Assembly: GCA_034440615.1 (NCBI GenBank)
Contig: JAOTOM010005145.1
Location: 465,001-529,000, forward strand
Direction: 5' to 3'
Source of the DNA: Ashinkailepas kermadecensis
Lineage: Eukaryota > Arthropoda > Thecostraca > Neolepadidae
Length of the DNA: 64,000 nucleotides
Each line of letters begins with the position of its first letter. Position 1 is the stretch's first letter. Position numbers and translations under genes: made by a program. This document shows positions 41,205-53,269 of this stretch, piece after piece. A model generated the notes under the pieces. The model was given only the letters and a program-made list of their open reading frames with translations, did not search any database and was not told the DNA's origin.

Positions 41205-42259
41205 TTTCAGTTCCCAGTGATCTTCCCTGGACAACGCAACCTTAAGTTTACACGTGCCCAGAGCTTTCAAAGCATGCCCAGAGGCGGAAACAAGACGGGC
41301 AGGCGGCTTCAATGGCGAGTTCGAGCAATGATGCCAAACACACGGCTGTCTATCATACTCAGTTGGCTACCACTGTCTATTAAGGCATCACTTACCGCAA
41401 ATCCATTGATTGCAACCCGAGCTATGGGAAGGTTCACCAACCTTCCGCCAGCCTGCCCCTTGTCCGTTTGGGCAGTGCCTTTGAGGTGGCCGAAGCCGCG
41501 ACAAGCCTCGTCAGCCTCGTCAGCCCTCGTCTGCCGGTCCGGACTGCGCGATTGGCCGCGGTCGGCTGTTCTCAGCTCAGGCCGGCCGGCCGTGCCCGCA
41601 TCGCTCTCCCGCGCCCGTGCCGGCACCGGTGAGCCGCCACGCTGCTCCCGGCCTCTGCTGGCCTCCCATGCTCTACCCCCAGCATGGCCGCGCCGGCAGC
41701 GCCACTCCGCGGCGCAGCCGGAGAACTACGGCGCCAGCGCTCCCGTCCTGCGCCGTGCGCACCTGCGCCGGCCGCTCTGCCCGCGGCCCTGGTGCAGTCT
41801 CCGTCCGTGGCACGGCGCCACGGAGGAGATGAAGATCTCTGTGGCGTTCGGATTGGGTGTGGAGACTCAGCAGAGATCCCAGCATACTCTGCCCAGGTGA
41901 CTGTGTGCTCACGTTCGTTGACGGATGACGCTGTGCCGCAGAGTTCGGCCAGTTGTTCCTCCCGAGTTAACTCCTTGACTGCAGACTCGAAAGTAGATGC
42001 CCCTTGACGCGAAAGGAGACGCTTTTCCTCCGCCGATAAGCCGACCAAGAAGTGCCGGTAGAGAGCCGCTTGATAAATAACTCAGGCGAGCTCGAGCCGT
42101 CAAAAATCGGGAAGTCGGACAACGAAACGCTCAATGAGGCCATATTCACGCACGCAATTATACTTCAGGTCTTGAAAGTAGAAAACCTTCGCGAACAATA
42201 GAACACAGGGAATGTTAACCCTCACAAACCACGGGGTTTCGTACCGACCGCTGTCGCCA
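41205..42259 (-). pseudogene. Ty3/Gypsy gag-protease remnant
   Basis: Minus-strand frames downstream of the inverted LTR. A gag-like start contains SDFPIFDGSSSPELFIKRL (42.1 kb), then GLSAEEKRLLSRQGASTF, a GC-rich basic segment, and an aspartic protease domain with ALIDSGSQLSMID (DSG active site, 41.35 kb) followed in another frame by a SASGHALKALGT segment. At least two frameshifts break it. It would encode the structural protein and protease of an LTR retrotransposon. A TGG that could begin a tRNA primer-binding site directly abuts the LTR end at 42259. Confidence 0.85.
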
Positions 42260-42405
42260 TGTCACAGACCTTCACCTTCGAGTCCTGTATTTACACTCCC
42301 GCATGACACGACACTCCGCCGAGCCACCCCCGGCGGCCCGGGTCACGTGACCGGGTCACGTGATAGGCCCGGCGGCGGCCCAACAACAGACACCAAAGTC
42401 TGACA
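42260..42405 (-). mobile_element. Gypsy LTR, minus orientation (146 bp)
   Basis: Minus strand starts TGTCAGACTTTGG and ends GGTCTGTGACA. By eye identical to the reverse complement of 43490-43635. Contains two CACGTGAC motifs (E-box). Confidence 0.92.
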
Positions 42406-43489
42406 CAGACAAGTCGGACAAGTCGGATCCGCCGACTACAGAGCGTGCGGACGGTCGCGCCGCCCCTGACCCTGGTGGCGAAACTCAGCAACAGTGCACG
42501 GACGACGCACGGCCGACGCGCCGATGCTACCCCGGTACGGGGACGGATTTGTACCCGGAATCTGTACGTACAAATTCGACACCGAAGTCTAACGGTTGTG
42601 AAGTCGCTAGCGAGGGGGCTCGGGAGGTTTCCGCTGTTTCACTGGTTCCTCTCAAGCCAGATACCCTGCGCTGGTACCAGCGGCACGACAGGAATTGTAG
42701 AGCCATAGCACATCGCTTGAATCATGGAAAGTGGCCACGTTTCGCCCCTCCCTGTCTGAAACGTGAGCCGTCGGAACATTTCAAACTAAGAGACGGGATT
42801 ATGCGCCCTACGCCGGCAGGGTCGGCGGGCCCCGAGCAGGTGGTCTGGCCCTTGGCAAAACGATTGAGCTGTTTCATGCTCACCACGACACCACACACCA
42901 CGCCCGTGGTGGCCCTGAGAAAATGTACGAGCTGATCAGTCGGCACGCTTGGTACCCGGGCATAAAGACAGGATGCGAAGACTAAGTCCATACCTGCGAA
43001 AGATACAAACAGCAGTATGACAGGCGGCACAGAGTTGCAGAGCCAGCGATCAAAGTCGGTGACAGGTTGTTGTACAGGAACTTTTCCGCTCGATCCAAGT
43101 TGGATTATCCTTGGATAGGACCTTATGTTGTAGTCGCCCTACGAGGTTGACGGCACTTAGATTTTGTTGAAAAAGGTGGAAAACTTCGACGCACCCATGT
43201 GAAAAATGTAAAAGTTGTGCGCGATCGTGATGTGTAATTGTGTGACACGTTTCACGTTTTCAGTGCAAGGTGCGAGTATTGTTGCGCATTGCGGCCGCGG
43301 GTATCACTTGTTCAGTGCCAGACTTAACGTTTGTACAGAAGATACATGGTACTTACTTGGTACGGCGACATAGGTGGGGTCAGGTAGCCGTTCAGCGTTA
43401 TTTGCTTCAAACGCGGTGTATATACTGAGCTGAAACCCATTTTTTTTGTTCAATTGCGATTACCCTCGCAATTTGATGAGAGGGGAAAG
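42406..43489 (+). pseudogene. Ty3/Gypsy integrase remnant lacking its catalytic core
   Basis: Plus-strand frames contain a linker, an HHCC zinc-finger region (HHARGGPEKMYELISRHAW and GIKTGCED with a stop before CERYKQ), then directly QYDRRHRVAEPAIKVGD and the GPY/F-type motif (DYPWIGPYVVVALRG). The DDE catalytic domain that normally lies between is missing. Several frameshifts or stops. A polypurine tract GAGAGGGGAAAG immediately precedes the LTR, as expected for the 3' end of an LTR element. Confidence 0.85.
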
Positions 43490-43635
43490 TGTCAGACTTT
43501 GGTGTCTGTTGTTGGGCCGCCGCCGGGCCTATCACGTGACCCGGTCACGTGACCCGGGCCGCCGGGGGTGGCTCGGCGGAGTGTCGTGTCATGCGGGAGT
43601 GTAAATACAGGACTCGAAGGTGAAGGTCTGTGACA
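43490..43635 (+). mobile_element. Gypsy LTR, plus orientation (146 bp)
   Basis: Starts TGTCAGACTTTGG after the polypurine tract and ends GGTCTGTGACA. Contains TCACGTGACCCGGTCACGTG and a GTAAATA TATA-like motif 3' of the middle. Confidence 0.92.
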
Positions 43636-45405
43636 ACTCGAGCCCGATCGACGATGTCGAGCAAGTTGAGATGGGGAAAAGTCAGCATCAGGACTTCAAT
43701 GGGAAAAGTCAGTAAGAACATCTGTGCTCCCCGCGGTCCCTGAGGACACCTACATTGCCAGAAATGAAGACAAATTTGGGACTTTGTATTACAGGGCATA
43801 CTATATACATTGTGGGATCATCTGAACAAGCACTTGAGGATAAATTTGGCAAATTTATGATACAGCGCCAAACGCTCCCTTTTTGTCGCGAAATTCACAC
43901 CGCTGTCAGCTCATTTCTCCACCAAGCTCCACCGGTCGTTCCCGTGGGCAAGTCTCAACTAGCCTCAACTAACCTCCACTGAGTTCCTTCTGGTGGAGCC
44001 ACGGGAACAGACCCAAAGGCGCGGTGGTTCCAAAGAGCAGGCGACGGGAAATAACTCCGTTGACGTAACATACAAAAATATTTGGACGCAGTTTACGACT
44101 CGAATCTGTGGTGAAACATGTATCATGTACGCCATCGTACGCCGGCGTACATCATCCATGGTGAAAATACAATATCTTGGAAAGCTAATGATACGGCCAT
44201 ATAGGAAATGGCAGGATAATTATTTGATATTAAAATATTAAATAACTCGAAAGGTGTTTCCTTTACAACACACCAAAAGTAACGTAAGCAAAACTGACCT
44301 TCATCATTGACCTCTCTCTATAACTATATCCAAGGTTATATATAGAGGTCAATGACCTTCATTAGCAGACGAAAGTTGCGGATAATGTACAAAAGGAGAA
44401 ACTAAATGAAAAGGCTGTTGACAATCGGAGAGATATTTGTGCACTTATGTTGTGGGAGAGCCATGTATATATTCGTACTTATTAGGAGGGATAGGGACGA
44501 CTCTTACTGGCAACATTCAGGCACCCACAAAGATAAATGAAACAAAATCCTGCTCAGAATCGATGGTAGGTGAATGGGGTCTGGAGATAAGTATCCGGAC
44601 GCCTCATGAGGGGTTCGTCCAGGAAATTTGTATTGGTGACCGCGCTCCTTGACAAATGCGGAACCACTATCAGAAGAAATCAGTATCTCGCTCCCCCCCC
44701 CCTCCCCCAGTAATGCCAAGGCAATATAAAATGGTCACTGACTGGAGGCGGGCACGGTAATGGCTGTCCCCGCCCCAAACTAAAGTGCTAAAATAGGTCC
44801 TGCCCAGAAACCTGGAAGCGGCCCAAACCCTTCCCGCTCGGCCGTTCAATAAACCATTACATTGTGAAAACATTTGGCGTCGCCCCGGGGAGGGGAGTGT
44901 TCCCCACCTTGTGTGTATTGCAGTTTTAGGGTGCGTCAGGTGCCCTGGCTATATTGCGCTTGCTCTCACACCAACGCATTCCCAAATGCCACTTTGATCT
45001 TCTGAGAGTTCCTTAGATTGAAGATTAGCCCCGTAGTGGTCAGTCCACGCAAGCTTGGTAGCAGGGTCGCATAGCGCTATAAACCACAGATTCCGGTAGA
45101 ATTTGCCGTTATCCATATACATATATATATATATATATATATGACCTGAAAACAAGGCTTGCTACCCCCCCCCACACACACAGTTTTATCGACGCTTCTC
45201 CGAATACGTCTAGAAGTACCCATCCAATTGCGTGTGGGGAGGGGGAGGGGGCTTGAATTATGAACCTCGAAAGTGTCACGTGCCTTGAGATCATGAAGAA
45301 TTTGTACGAAGCGTTCCGGAGAAAATCAAGGTAAGTATCTGCGACGTGCAGTTTACATTATTTTGAACATAAGTATTCTGTCAAACATTATCTGTGTACA
45401 CTGTG
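43636..45405. other. Mostly unassigned; repeat fragment and small palindrome
   Basis: 43900-44240 carries the dispersed repeat also at 40.0-40.4 kb. 44300-44345 has an imperfect inverted repeat around TTGACCTC/GAGGTCAA. A (TA)n run is at 45118-45141. No gene found. Confidence 0.5.
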
Positions 45406-45409
45406 AGCT

Positions 45410-45475
45410 AGTTGATTGGTTATTTGGGCTTTGGGGCGCACCGACTGCTTCGGTAATGCAGCGCCCATTACACTA
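45410..45475 (-). mobile_element. Headless mini-retroposon copy
   Basis: Plus strand GATTGGTTATTTGGGCTTT, then GGGGCGC, a loop and GCGCCC, with a perfect outer stem. Flanking TACACTGTG and TACACTATG may be a worn target duplication. Confidence 0.7.
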
Positions 45476-45689
45476 TGGGCTGTTACAGCAGATTGTAACA
45501 TTAGTAACAAGTAGTACTTCGCATCGTTTTTATAGGTCATATAGTCAGCTTATCTCCGGGATTCGTCTAGGAGATTGTTCAGTGAGGGGTCGTGTCCATT
45601 GGCTACTGCGGGTGTCATCGTCACCGCCCAGGTGTCTCCGGCCCCCAGTGATGCCAAGGCAGTGGGAACGGTCCCGTGGCTGCAGGGGA

Positions 45690-46725
45690 CGGAGCCGTGA
45701 CTGCGGGGACCGCGGCCTGACACCTGACTGCGGGGACCGCGGCCTGACACCTGACTGCGGGGACCGCGGCCTGACACCTGACTGCGGGGACCGCGGCCTG
45801 ACACCTGACTGCCGAGACCGCGGCCTGACACCTGACTGCGGGGACCGCGGCCTGACACCTGACTGCCGAGACCGCGGCCTGACACCTGACTGGGACGCGG
45901 CCTGAACTGACGCGCGGCGCGGACACCTGACTGCGGGGACCGCGGCCTGACACCTGACTGCGGGGACCGCGGCCTGACACCTGACTGACCCCAACCTGAC
46001 TGCGGGGACCGCGGCCTGACACCTGACTGCCGAGACCGCGGCCTGACACCTGACTGCGGGGACCGCGGCCTGACACCTGACTGCGGGGACCGCGGCCTGA
46101 CACCTGACTGCGGGGACCGCGGCCTGACACCTGACTGCGGGGACCGCGGCCTGACACCTGACTGCGGGGACCGCGGCCTGACACCTGACTGCGGGGACCG
46201 CGGCCTGACACCTGACTGCGGGGACCGCGGCCTGACACCTGACTGCGGGGACCGCGGCCTGACACCTGACTGCCGAGACCGCGGCCTGACACCTGACTGC
46301 GGGGACCGCGGCCTGACACCTGACTGCGGGGACCGCGGCCTGACACCTGACTGCGGGGACCGCGCGCCTGACACTGACTGGGGGACCGCGGCCTGACACC
46401 TGACTGCGGGGACCGCGGCCAACTCTGGACCGCGGCCTGACACCTGACTGCGGGGACCGCGGCCTGACACCTGACTGCGGACCGCGGCCTGACACCTGAC
46501 TGCGGGGACCGCGGCCTGACACCTGACTGCGGGACTGCGGGGACCGCGGCCTGACACCTGACTGCGGGGACCGCGGCCTGACACCTGACTGGGGGGCGGC
46601 CTGACACCTGACTGCGGGACGCGGCCGGACTGCGGCCGGGCTGACACCTGACTGCGGGGACCGCGGCCTGACACCTGACTGCGGGGACTGCGGCCTGACA
46701 CCTGAATGCGGGGACCGCGGCACCA
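45690..46725. repeat. 27-bp minisatellite, about 37 copies
   Basis: Units with GGGGACCGCGGCCTGACACC. Nearly uniform, with a few CCGAGACC variants and shortened units at 45890-45925 and 46360-46640. Because 27 is a multiple of 3, minus-strand ORFs of up to 399 aa are nonapeptide repeats. No flanking coding signal, so I do not call a gene. Confidence 0.95.
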
Positions 46726-46729
46726 CAGT

Positions 46730-47520
46730 TAACACGTCAGACAAATGTCTCGCTCATTCTGTTGCTCACTAACAGAGCTCACTGTGGAGTTGGAGATGGC
46801 TAGTAACTCAGCTTGCGACCCCTAAACTGAGTGTCTTTTGGACATCAACTGATATTGCAGAAGCACATGCTCACACTTAACGCCGTGGTCACCCCCAGTA
46901 AAAAATGCCAGCGAACAACAACAGGACGAAACGTGTCGATATTGGGTTATATATCCAGTAGGCATTACAACCAGAGCGTAACTCGTGAAAGGTCATCACC
47001 TCTCGGCAGTCAACAGGCAAACACCCAACGTTAGACAGCCAACAGACAATCAACAGCTGCAGGAAAAGGGCCCGTCAAAAGTGCGACTCTTCGGGAAGAC
47101 TTGGGTGCACCCACTTCCCGCTCAACGGACATTTGGTGCTCGATTGAATTGCTTGATGTAGGAAAAGAAATTCACTCCGGATGAGGGTTGCATGCATGAG
47201 AAGAATGGAACTAAGCCAATACGTTCATTTCAGATACATTCTGCGCGTCACCAAGTCGGAAATTCAGGAGGATCGTTCATGTACCTCATGCATATTACCA
47301 CCGACGCAGTGCCTTTCGGAGTTCTCCCGGTGGTGCGTGTGTGTCTATCAAGAATAGTCCCAGGGACGTGCAGATCCGAGCTTAGGGCTCCGACATCGCT
47401 CCGCCCCAAGGCGAATCAGGTCAGGCGACCACTCTGACGTCACACCACCGACCAACCTACACACTGACCCTACTAACATATTTGTGTTGCACAACCACGA
47501 ACTGCAAAGCAGAGAGCCGC
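46730..47520. other. Unassigned sequence
   Basis: No feature recognised. Confidence 0.4.
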
Positions 47521-47524
47521 ATGT

Positions 47525-47730
47525 TGTGTAGTGGCTCAGCTCGGCACGGCATCACGGGGTACCACACAACACCAGCCACTATCCTGTACCACACGACACC
47601 ACGGGGTATCACACAACACCAGCCACCATTCTGCACCACATGACACCGCGGGGCACCACACAGCACCGCGGGACACCACACAACACCGATCCGTGTCACC
47701 AGCCACCACTCGGCTCTGCATGACACCTCG
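47525..47730. repeat. ACCACA-rich tandem repeat
   Basis: About four imperfect units of 48-52 bp with ACGGGGTAYCACACAACACC. Confidence 0.75.
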
Positions 47731-47739
47731 CCGTCAACG

Positions 47740-48225
47740 CCGACGCTTCACGGCTGGCCGGGTGCGGCGGTGCCGTCGAGGCGCGGCGGTTGCGGTACCC
47801 GACCGTTCCTCGGTGCTGCGCTCCGACTCCGGCCGGCTGCGGCGTTTCCCGGGCGCGCGCAGACCTGTCAGGTAACAGTTACGACCGCGCCGTGTCAGCT
47901 GACTTGGGCGGCCGGCCGGCATCGCCGCGGGCGGTGCGCACCGGTCAGCTGGGCGGTGTCGGCTCGGGCCAGCGCTCCGGCGCCCACTGCGACGAGCGAC
48001 GACGCGCCTTGTGAATGTGCGGCGCGGTCACCGGAAGGGGCCGATCCGGTTGATTTGCCTGGGTTCGCAGCTGAGTGCCGGATGAGAGTTCGGGCGCATC
48101 CGGCCAGAACACCAGCTCGGTAGCGGGAGTGTTCCGTCCTCGAGGCGGCATCAGCTGAGTGCCGGATGAGAGTTCGGGCGCACCTGACCAGAACTCGGTA
48201 ACACCACCGAACGCTGCCTGCGTTC
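47740..48225. other. CpG-rich segment with an 80-bp duplication
   Basis: High CpG content with a CAG/GTAACA donor-like site near 47870. The segment GCTGAGTGCCGGATGAGAGT is duplicated at about 48070 and 48152. Could be a promoter/first-exon region; no product assigned. Confidence 0.35.
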
Positions 48226-48279
48226 GGTGGGTGATGCGTGAATGCAGGAACGATTTGTACGGCGAGCGAGACGGGATGC

Positions 48280-48505
48280 TGTCCGCTGTTGTGTGAAGAA
48301 ACTAAACCTCAGCGGCCCAGAACTCTGCACGGGGTACTCTCCATTGTTGCGTGAAGAAACTACACCTTATCGGCCCAGAACTCTACGCGGGATGCTGTCC
48401 ACTGTTGTGTGAAGAAATTACATCTCATCGGCCCGAACTCTACACGGGATGTTGTCCACTCATGTATGAAGAAATTGCACATCATCTGCCCAGAACTCCA
48501 CACGT
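48280..48505. repeat. ~58-bp tandem repeat, four copies
   Basis: Units contain TGTGTGAAGAAACTA and CGGCCCAGAACTCTRC. Confidence 0.85.
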
Positions 48506-48509
48506 ATGG

Positions 48510-49220
48510 GGCTTGATGCTGATTCAGTTGTCGAAAGTGTTGAGTTCTCACGGTCTCGGTATGGCCACGAACACCAGTGAAAGCAGCACCGGAGAAATAT
48601 GACTTGCATATGCACGTGGAGGTGCCATCGAGTTGTAATTGAATGTTATCACGCCGATAAGGTGTGTGCCATCTCGGTCTGAGCCGACCACGAGACTGTG
48701 GGATATTTCCCTACGTGAAACACGGCCGAGAACTGGACCCATGCACGCAACGGAACCCTGAAACTCAATCCTAGACCAACTGTCAAAGTTTTTCTATAGC
48801 GAAGTGCAGTCATAATCACCGTATACTAGCGGTTATTTAAATAGCGGTTCTAGTGCATACCCTCATTGGCTTCTTTTAATGCGAAGAAAAACTAAGGTCA
48901 CATTATCGCAAATGTGAGGATGATGATGGCTTTTACCACACAGGACTTGCAGTCCTGGATTTTTTTTTCGAGGAGTGCATAGCAAATGTAATCCTCGGAT
49001 GCAAATGCTTGGATTGCAGATTTGATGCTATTTTCTTGCCTTATACTTGTTTGCAATCGTTTTCTTTGGCGGTCACTGCGACAATTTGAGATGGCGGCGC
49101 TTCATATCGGCGTGTGCCGGCCAGGCAGACAGACAAGGTTCATGTCTGGTGTGCACACGCAGCCGCCCTTACGCACGAATCGTTCAAGTTTGATTTGAAG
49201 ACCACAGACCTATTGGAGGC
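48510..49220. other. Unassigned sequence
   Basis: No feature recognised. Confidence 0.4.
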
Positions 49221-49224
49221 ATAG

Positions 49225-49540
49225 GGCGGCCCGCCTCAAGCACGTACGGGAGGTAGGGGCGGATAGAGTGGGGGCACTGAGGGCATGTGCCCCTTGAAAA
49301 TGTGGCGCCCTTCTGACTGGTAAAGCCTCAGGAAGGTTGGAGTGCACTGTCCCCCCTCCCATCCGCTCAACGGATTTGTCTGCCAAACACCCTCTTTTAG
49401 AGAACAAGGCGCCCATTGTGTATGCTCGAGTACATCCCTCCCCTGTTCAACGAATTTTTCCGCCGAAGGTGCCCCTCCGAAGAAATGTGTCCCTTCCATG
49501 AAAATTCCTGGATACGCCTCTGCTGGGAGGTCACCCTTTG
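49225..49540 (+). repeat. R2 copy
   Basis: GGGCATGTGCCCCTTGAAAA, GTGTATGCTCGAGTAC and GTGCCCCTCCGAAGAAATG match R2. The right end GAAAATTCCTGGATACGCCT is the complement of a transposon-like terminus. Confidence 0.65.
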
Positions 49541-49544
49541 ACAT

Positions 49545-51255
49545 AACTTTTGGATAGCTGGTCTCGCACTTCACGGAACTGTGTCGCATGACATAGCACC
49601 ATGAGGGCGCTGTGCTCTGCTTGAGTACCTTCAGTGCAACTGATGAACACCAGCATCTTTCGAACATCGGAACAGCAATGACCAATATCCGCATCCATTG
49701 TCATAAGCAGGAGTTATTCCTATAAGCATTGAGAGCTGCTTTAGCGGCGCAGTCAACGAGGCAACCACCGCTCTGATAAAGGAGTAGCGGAGGACGGAAG
49801 TACTGTCATGAACGACTCAGTTAGAATAAGGCTTCTCGAAAAGGACTGCAAGCGGATTGCATCTTGAACTTTCTTCCTCTTCAATTTTGAGCATTATGAA
49901 GGATTGAACTGGAATCGCTTTCAGTTGAAAGGCATAGGTTATCAACCTATTTCTTGGCAAGGCTGTCTCCCTTCCTGAAAGAGGATTCCAAATAAAGCCT
50001 GTCACCTAAATGATAAATCCGCGCAATATGCACCCATGCATGGTTGGTTTTCACAAAACCGCCCTCTGTGCAACATAAATTTTCGGGTGAGCACGCTACC
50101 TATTTTCGAAGAGAGTGCAGGCTGTGTCGGAGTCTCCTGGCGACCCCTCAGATGAATGCTATGAGTTCCAAGCCACTATATGTCAATAAAGTCACTACCA
50201 AATGACCTCCATATCTTTCAGAGAACTCTCCGTAGCTACTATATAGTTATCTCTAGTTGTCAGAGGGTAGCTGCAAGAAGTCTCCCAGTCACTGAACGAG
50301 GACCCGCTATATAACTATCAATGAGCCCTCCGTAACTGTAAAATTGGCCCCGCTATTTCAAGAACGGGCCTTATAAGTGCGAGAGAAGATCGACGGATCT
50401 ACCAGGAGTGCTTTGTAATAGGGCCTCACAGGCCATAATTAAAGGACTTTGTGTACCCCAAAGTAGCGAACCAAAAGCGGGAAGAATCATGAAACAAGTT
50501 TGCAATCAAGTTTTACTTACAACTTAAGCCTTTTTAAGTGCAACTTTGCATCTAGTACCAAGTACCACACCCACGGGGAGGAGAGAATTGGGGAGGGACA
50601 GTGGCGCAGCCAGGATATTCTGAAGGGGGCCCGACCCCAAAAATATGATGAAATTGAGAAAATTTTGGGCGCACGAAGTGCGTGGTGAAAATATATAAAT
50701 TTATCATCAGATTTAATGTATTTTCGGTTGCTCAGGGGAGGGGGGGGTTCCCGGCTCCCTTGCTGCGCTTTTGGGGTATCTGTGGCAACTACTATCCTCA
50801 TTGAGCCGAAATTTGCATGACTTATCCTTCCATCAGAAGTTTCCCGAAGCTAGTTCCATCAGAAGTTGCCCACTGGGCCCGCATGTAACACTCGTTTGCC
50901 TCCACCACCTGAGGTTATCCTGGCTGCACTCCTGGCGGCATCTACTAGGTTTCCAGACAACTGGCGCCTCAAACAGTGACATGAGTCATGGGCTCGTTAT
51001 TTACGGATTACTTACCAGATATATTTTTTTTGTACGAACGTGCACGCATTCCTCTATAAGATAAATGACAGATGCGACGATTAATTTTTCCCATTATTGT
51101 GGGAGCTTCGGCTGGAATAACTAAGTTTTTTTAACCAAAAAGGACAAATCGTCCGCTTGATTAACAGCCATGTCACAAATGCACTGGTATATCTGTGTCT
51201 ATGTGCCTGTGTGTCTTTGTGTCTATAATATATCTGTGTGCGTGTGTCCGAATGC
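49545..51255. other. Unassigned sequence
   Basis: A DNA-transposon-like terminus CAGTGGCGCAGCCAGG lies near 50600. No gene or partner terminus recognised. Confidence 0.4.
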
Positions 51256-51259
51256 ATCG

Positions 51260-51490
51260 TACGGTCGGCACGGCTGTCCAACAGGCCAGCACGATTGCCC
51301 GACAGGCCACCACGATTGTCCGACAGGCCACCACGATTGTCCAACAGGCCACCACGACTGTTCGACAGGCCACCACGATTGTCCGACAGGCCACCACGAT
51401 TGTCCGACAGGCCACCACGATTGTCTGACAGGCCACCACGATTGTCCAACAGTTTGGCACGGCTGTCCGACAGGCCGGCACGACTTTTGC
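51260..51490. repeat. 21-bp minisatellite, about 11 copies
   Basis: Units CAGGCCACCACGATTGTCCGA with substitutions. ORFs on both strands are array artefacts. Confidence 0.92.
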
Positions 51491-51599
51491 AGAACAGCGA
51501 TGCACTGTGATCTGCTCGCCAGACAAGCGGTACTTCGTGAACCATGGCCGCCGACGGACTGCTTGCTGGAAACAACTGGGCCTAGACCGGCCACTGATC

Positions 51600-51785
51600 A
51601 GCCGTCAGGGTCGGTCCCGGTCGTCATGATCACCCTGTGCCACCCTCACCGTCAGGGTCACGCTTTGTCACCCTCGGTCGTCAGGGTCACACTCAGCCGT
51701 CAGGGTCATCCTCAGCTGTCAGGGTCACGCTTTGTCACCCTCGGCCACCCTCGGCTATCGGTCACTCCCCCTCGGTCGTTGGTCT
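51600..51785. repeat. Degenerate GTCAGGGTCA-type tandem repeat
   Basis: Irregular units with CGTCAGGGTCACGCTTTGTC. Confidence 0.7.
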
Positions 51786-51799
51786 ATGTCGGGGCCACG

Positions 51800-52170
51800 T
51801 TCGACCGTCTGACCTGACGTGACCGGCGCGGCGTTCGCCGGCTCGGCTCGTCCGGGATGTGGAGCGTGCGATCCGGTCGTGTCGCAGCGGCGTCGGAGCG
51901 TCACATGCGGTCCGGTCGCCGGCTTCACTGCAGGTGGCCGGCGCCGGCGGGCGTGCCGAGCCCGCCGTGCGGCCACCACCGGTCGGCGGCGCAGCGGTCA
52001 GCTGCTGGCGCGCCAAGCCGACCGGAACGGCGCGCCGCGGCGCCGGCGCCGGCACGCTGAGTCAGTGCAGCGTCGGCGCGGCGGCGGACGGCAGGAGGTG
52101 CGGCGCGCTAGGATCTGCACTGACGGCACCACATCGACCCCTCCAGCTGACCGGTCGACTCCTGGAACAG
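51800..52170. other. CpG-rich segment, possible first exon
   Basis: Very GC-rich with frequent CpG, ending on the plus strand in a good donor, GGAACAG/GTGGGT (near 52170). Frames are open on both strands because of composition, so coding status and direction are undetermined. Confidence 0.3.
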
Positions 52171-52174
52171 GTGG

Positions 52175-52243
52175 GTAGCTGTGTGCTTCTCAGTGGTGCT
52201 GTACGCTCCTCAGTGGTGCTGTACGCTCCTCAGTGGTGCTGGG
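52175..52243. repeat. 20-bp tandem repeat (insertion target)
   Basis: CTCCTCAGTGGTGCTGTACG units. The same repeat resumes at 58976, showing that the sequence between is an insertion. Confidence 0.85.
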
Positions 52244-52349
52244 CAGGGGCGTCGATTTGTATCCTTTTGTGGGGGCCATGGCCCCACCAATGTTGATCTT
52301 GGCCCCCCCCCAATGTTGATTTGCCCCCCCCCCCCAATAACCTATGCTA

Positions 52350-53145
52350 TTTTATGCTGATAAGAAAGCTAAAGGGAAAAAAATGAAAAACACCATGCTA
52401 AGTAGCAACATTTATGTTAACCAGCACATTTTGCACTGAAAAGAAACAGATTTGGATTAGATGGTGGACTGACCCTCCACCTTTTACTGAAAAATGTAAA
52501 ATTGTGTGCAAAAACAAACCAAATAGCCGGAATTCCCTCCATTGTGGAAGTACAGCTAACAACATAAAATGTTCGGATTAGCGATGCTGATGCATTTTAA
52601 ACCATTGTCTGAAAGAAAATCTGCTAAGCAACTAAACAACAATTGCATGGTCATACTGATGTTTGTACACACCACCAATGGCAAAACCACATCAACATGC
52701 ATATCAATATGGAGTTTGAACATGATTAATTATATTCTCAACCTCCAATCATTGTCAAACTTGCATGCAAATCATGGTTATCATTGAGATTGTGGATATA
52801 CAAACTATAATTATATTTAGCAACCTACCCATCACACCATCAGCTTGATATTTACCAAGGTAGGTACCTACCTAGGTACCTACATTCCCAATTATGGGGC
52901 AAGCCAATCTCAAACTAAACCAACAAAATCAAAGTGTGAGCCAATCTGCCAGCCTATGAAAACATGAAAGAAAAGTCAGCAAGAAGCCGTATAGACACCT
53001 CATTATAATTGATATTCCTGAAAAAAAAACAATAGGTATTAAGCTATGGCCACACATGACTTCCTAAACAAACCCTATAGTCATACAAGACCAGTGTCTG
53101 GCAGCACGCATTTGTGCCACCCACTATTACATTAGTAGGTACACC
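52350..53145. other. Unassigned interior of the hAT-like insertion
   Basis: AT-rich, no coding frame recognised. Confidence 0.4.
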
Positions 53146-53149
53146 AAAG

Positions 53150-53260
53150 CTCGCCTTCAAGCTTCGGTGACGTCATAGTACTTTTTTGTCTTACATTGCA
53201 GATATTGGTAGCATCAGGCGTGTTTCAATTTCACTGCGCATGAGACATTTAAAGCATTTT
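53150..53260 (+). repeat. Dispersed repeat shared with 40.02-40.14 kb
   Basis: GGTAGCATCAGGCGTGTTTC and flanking sequence match the complement of 40021-40140. Confidence 0.75.
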
Positions 53261-53269
53261 TCAATGTTC

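Noticed and set aside
45545..46744. Overlapping minus ORFs of 328-399 codons
   Set aside because: Pure 9-residue repeat from the 27-bp minisatellite; all three frames are open, which argues against coding.
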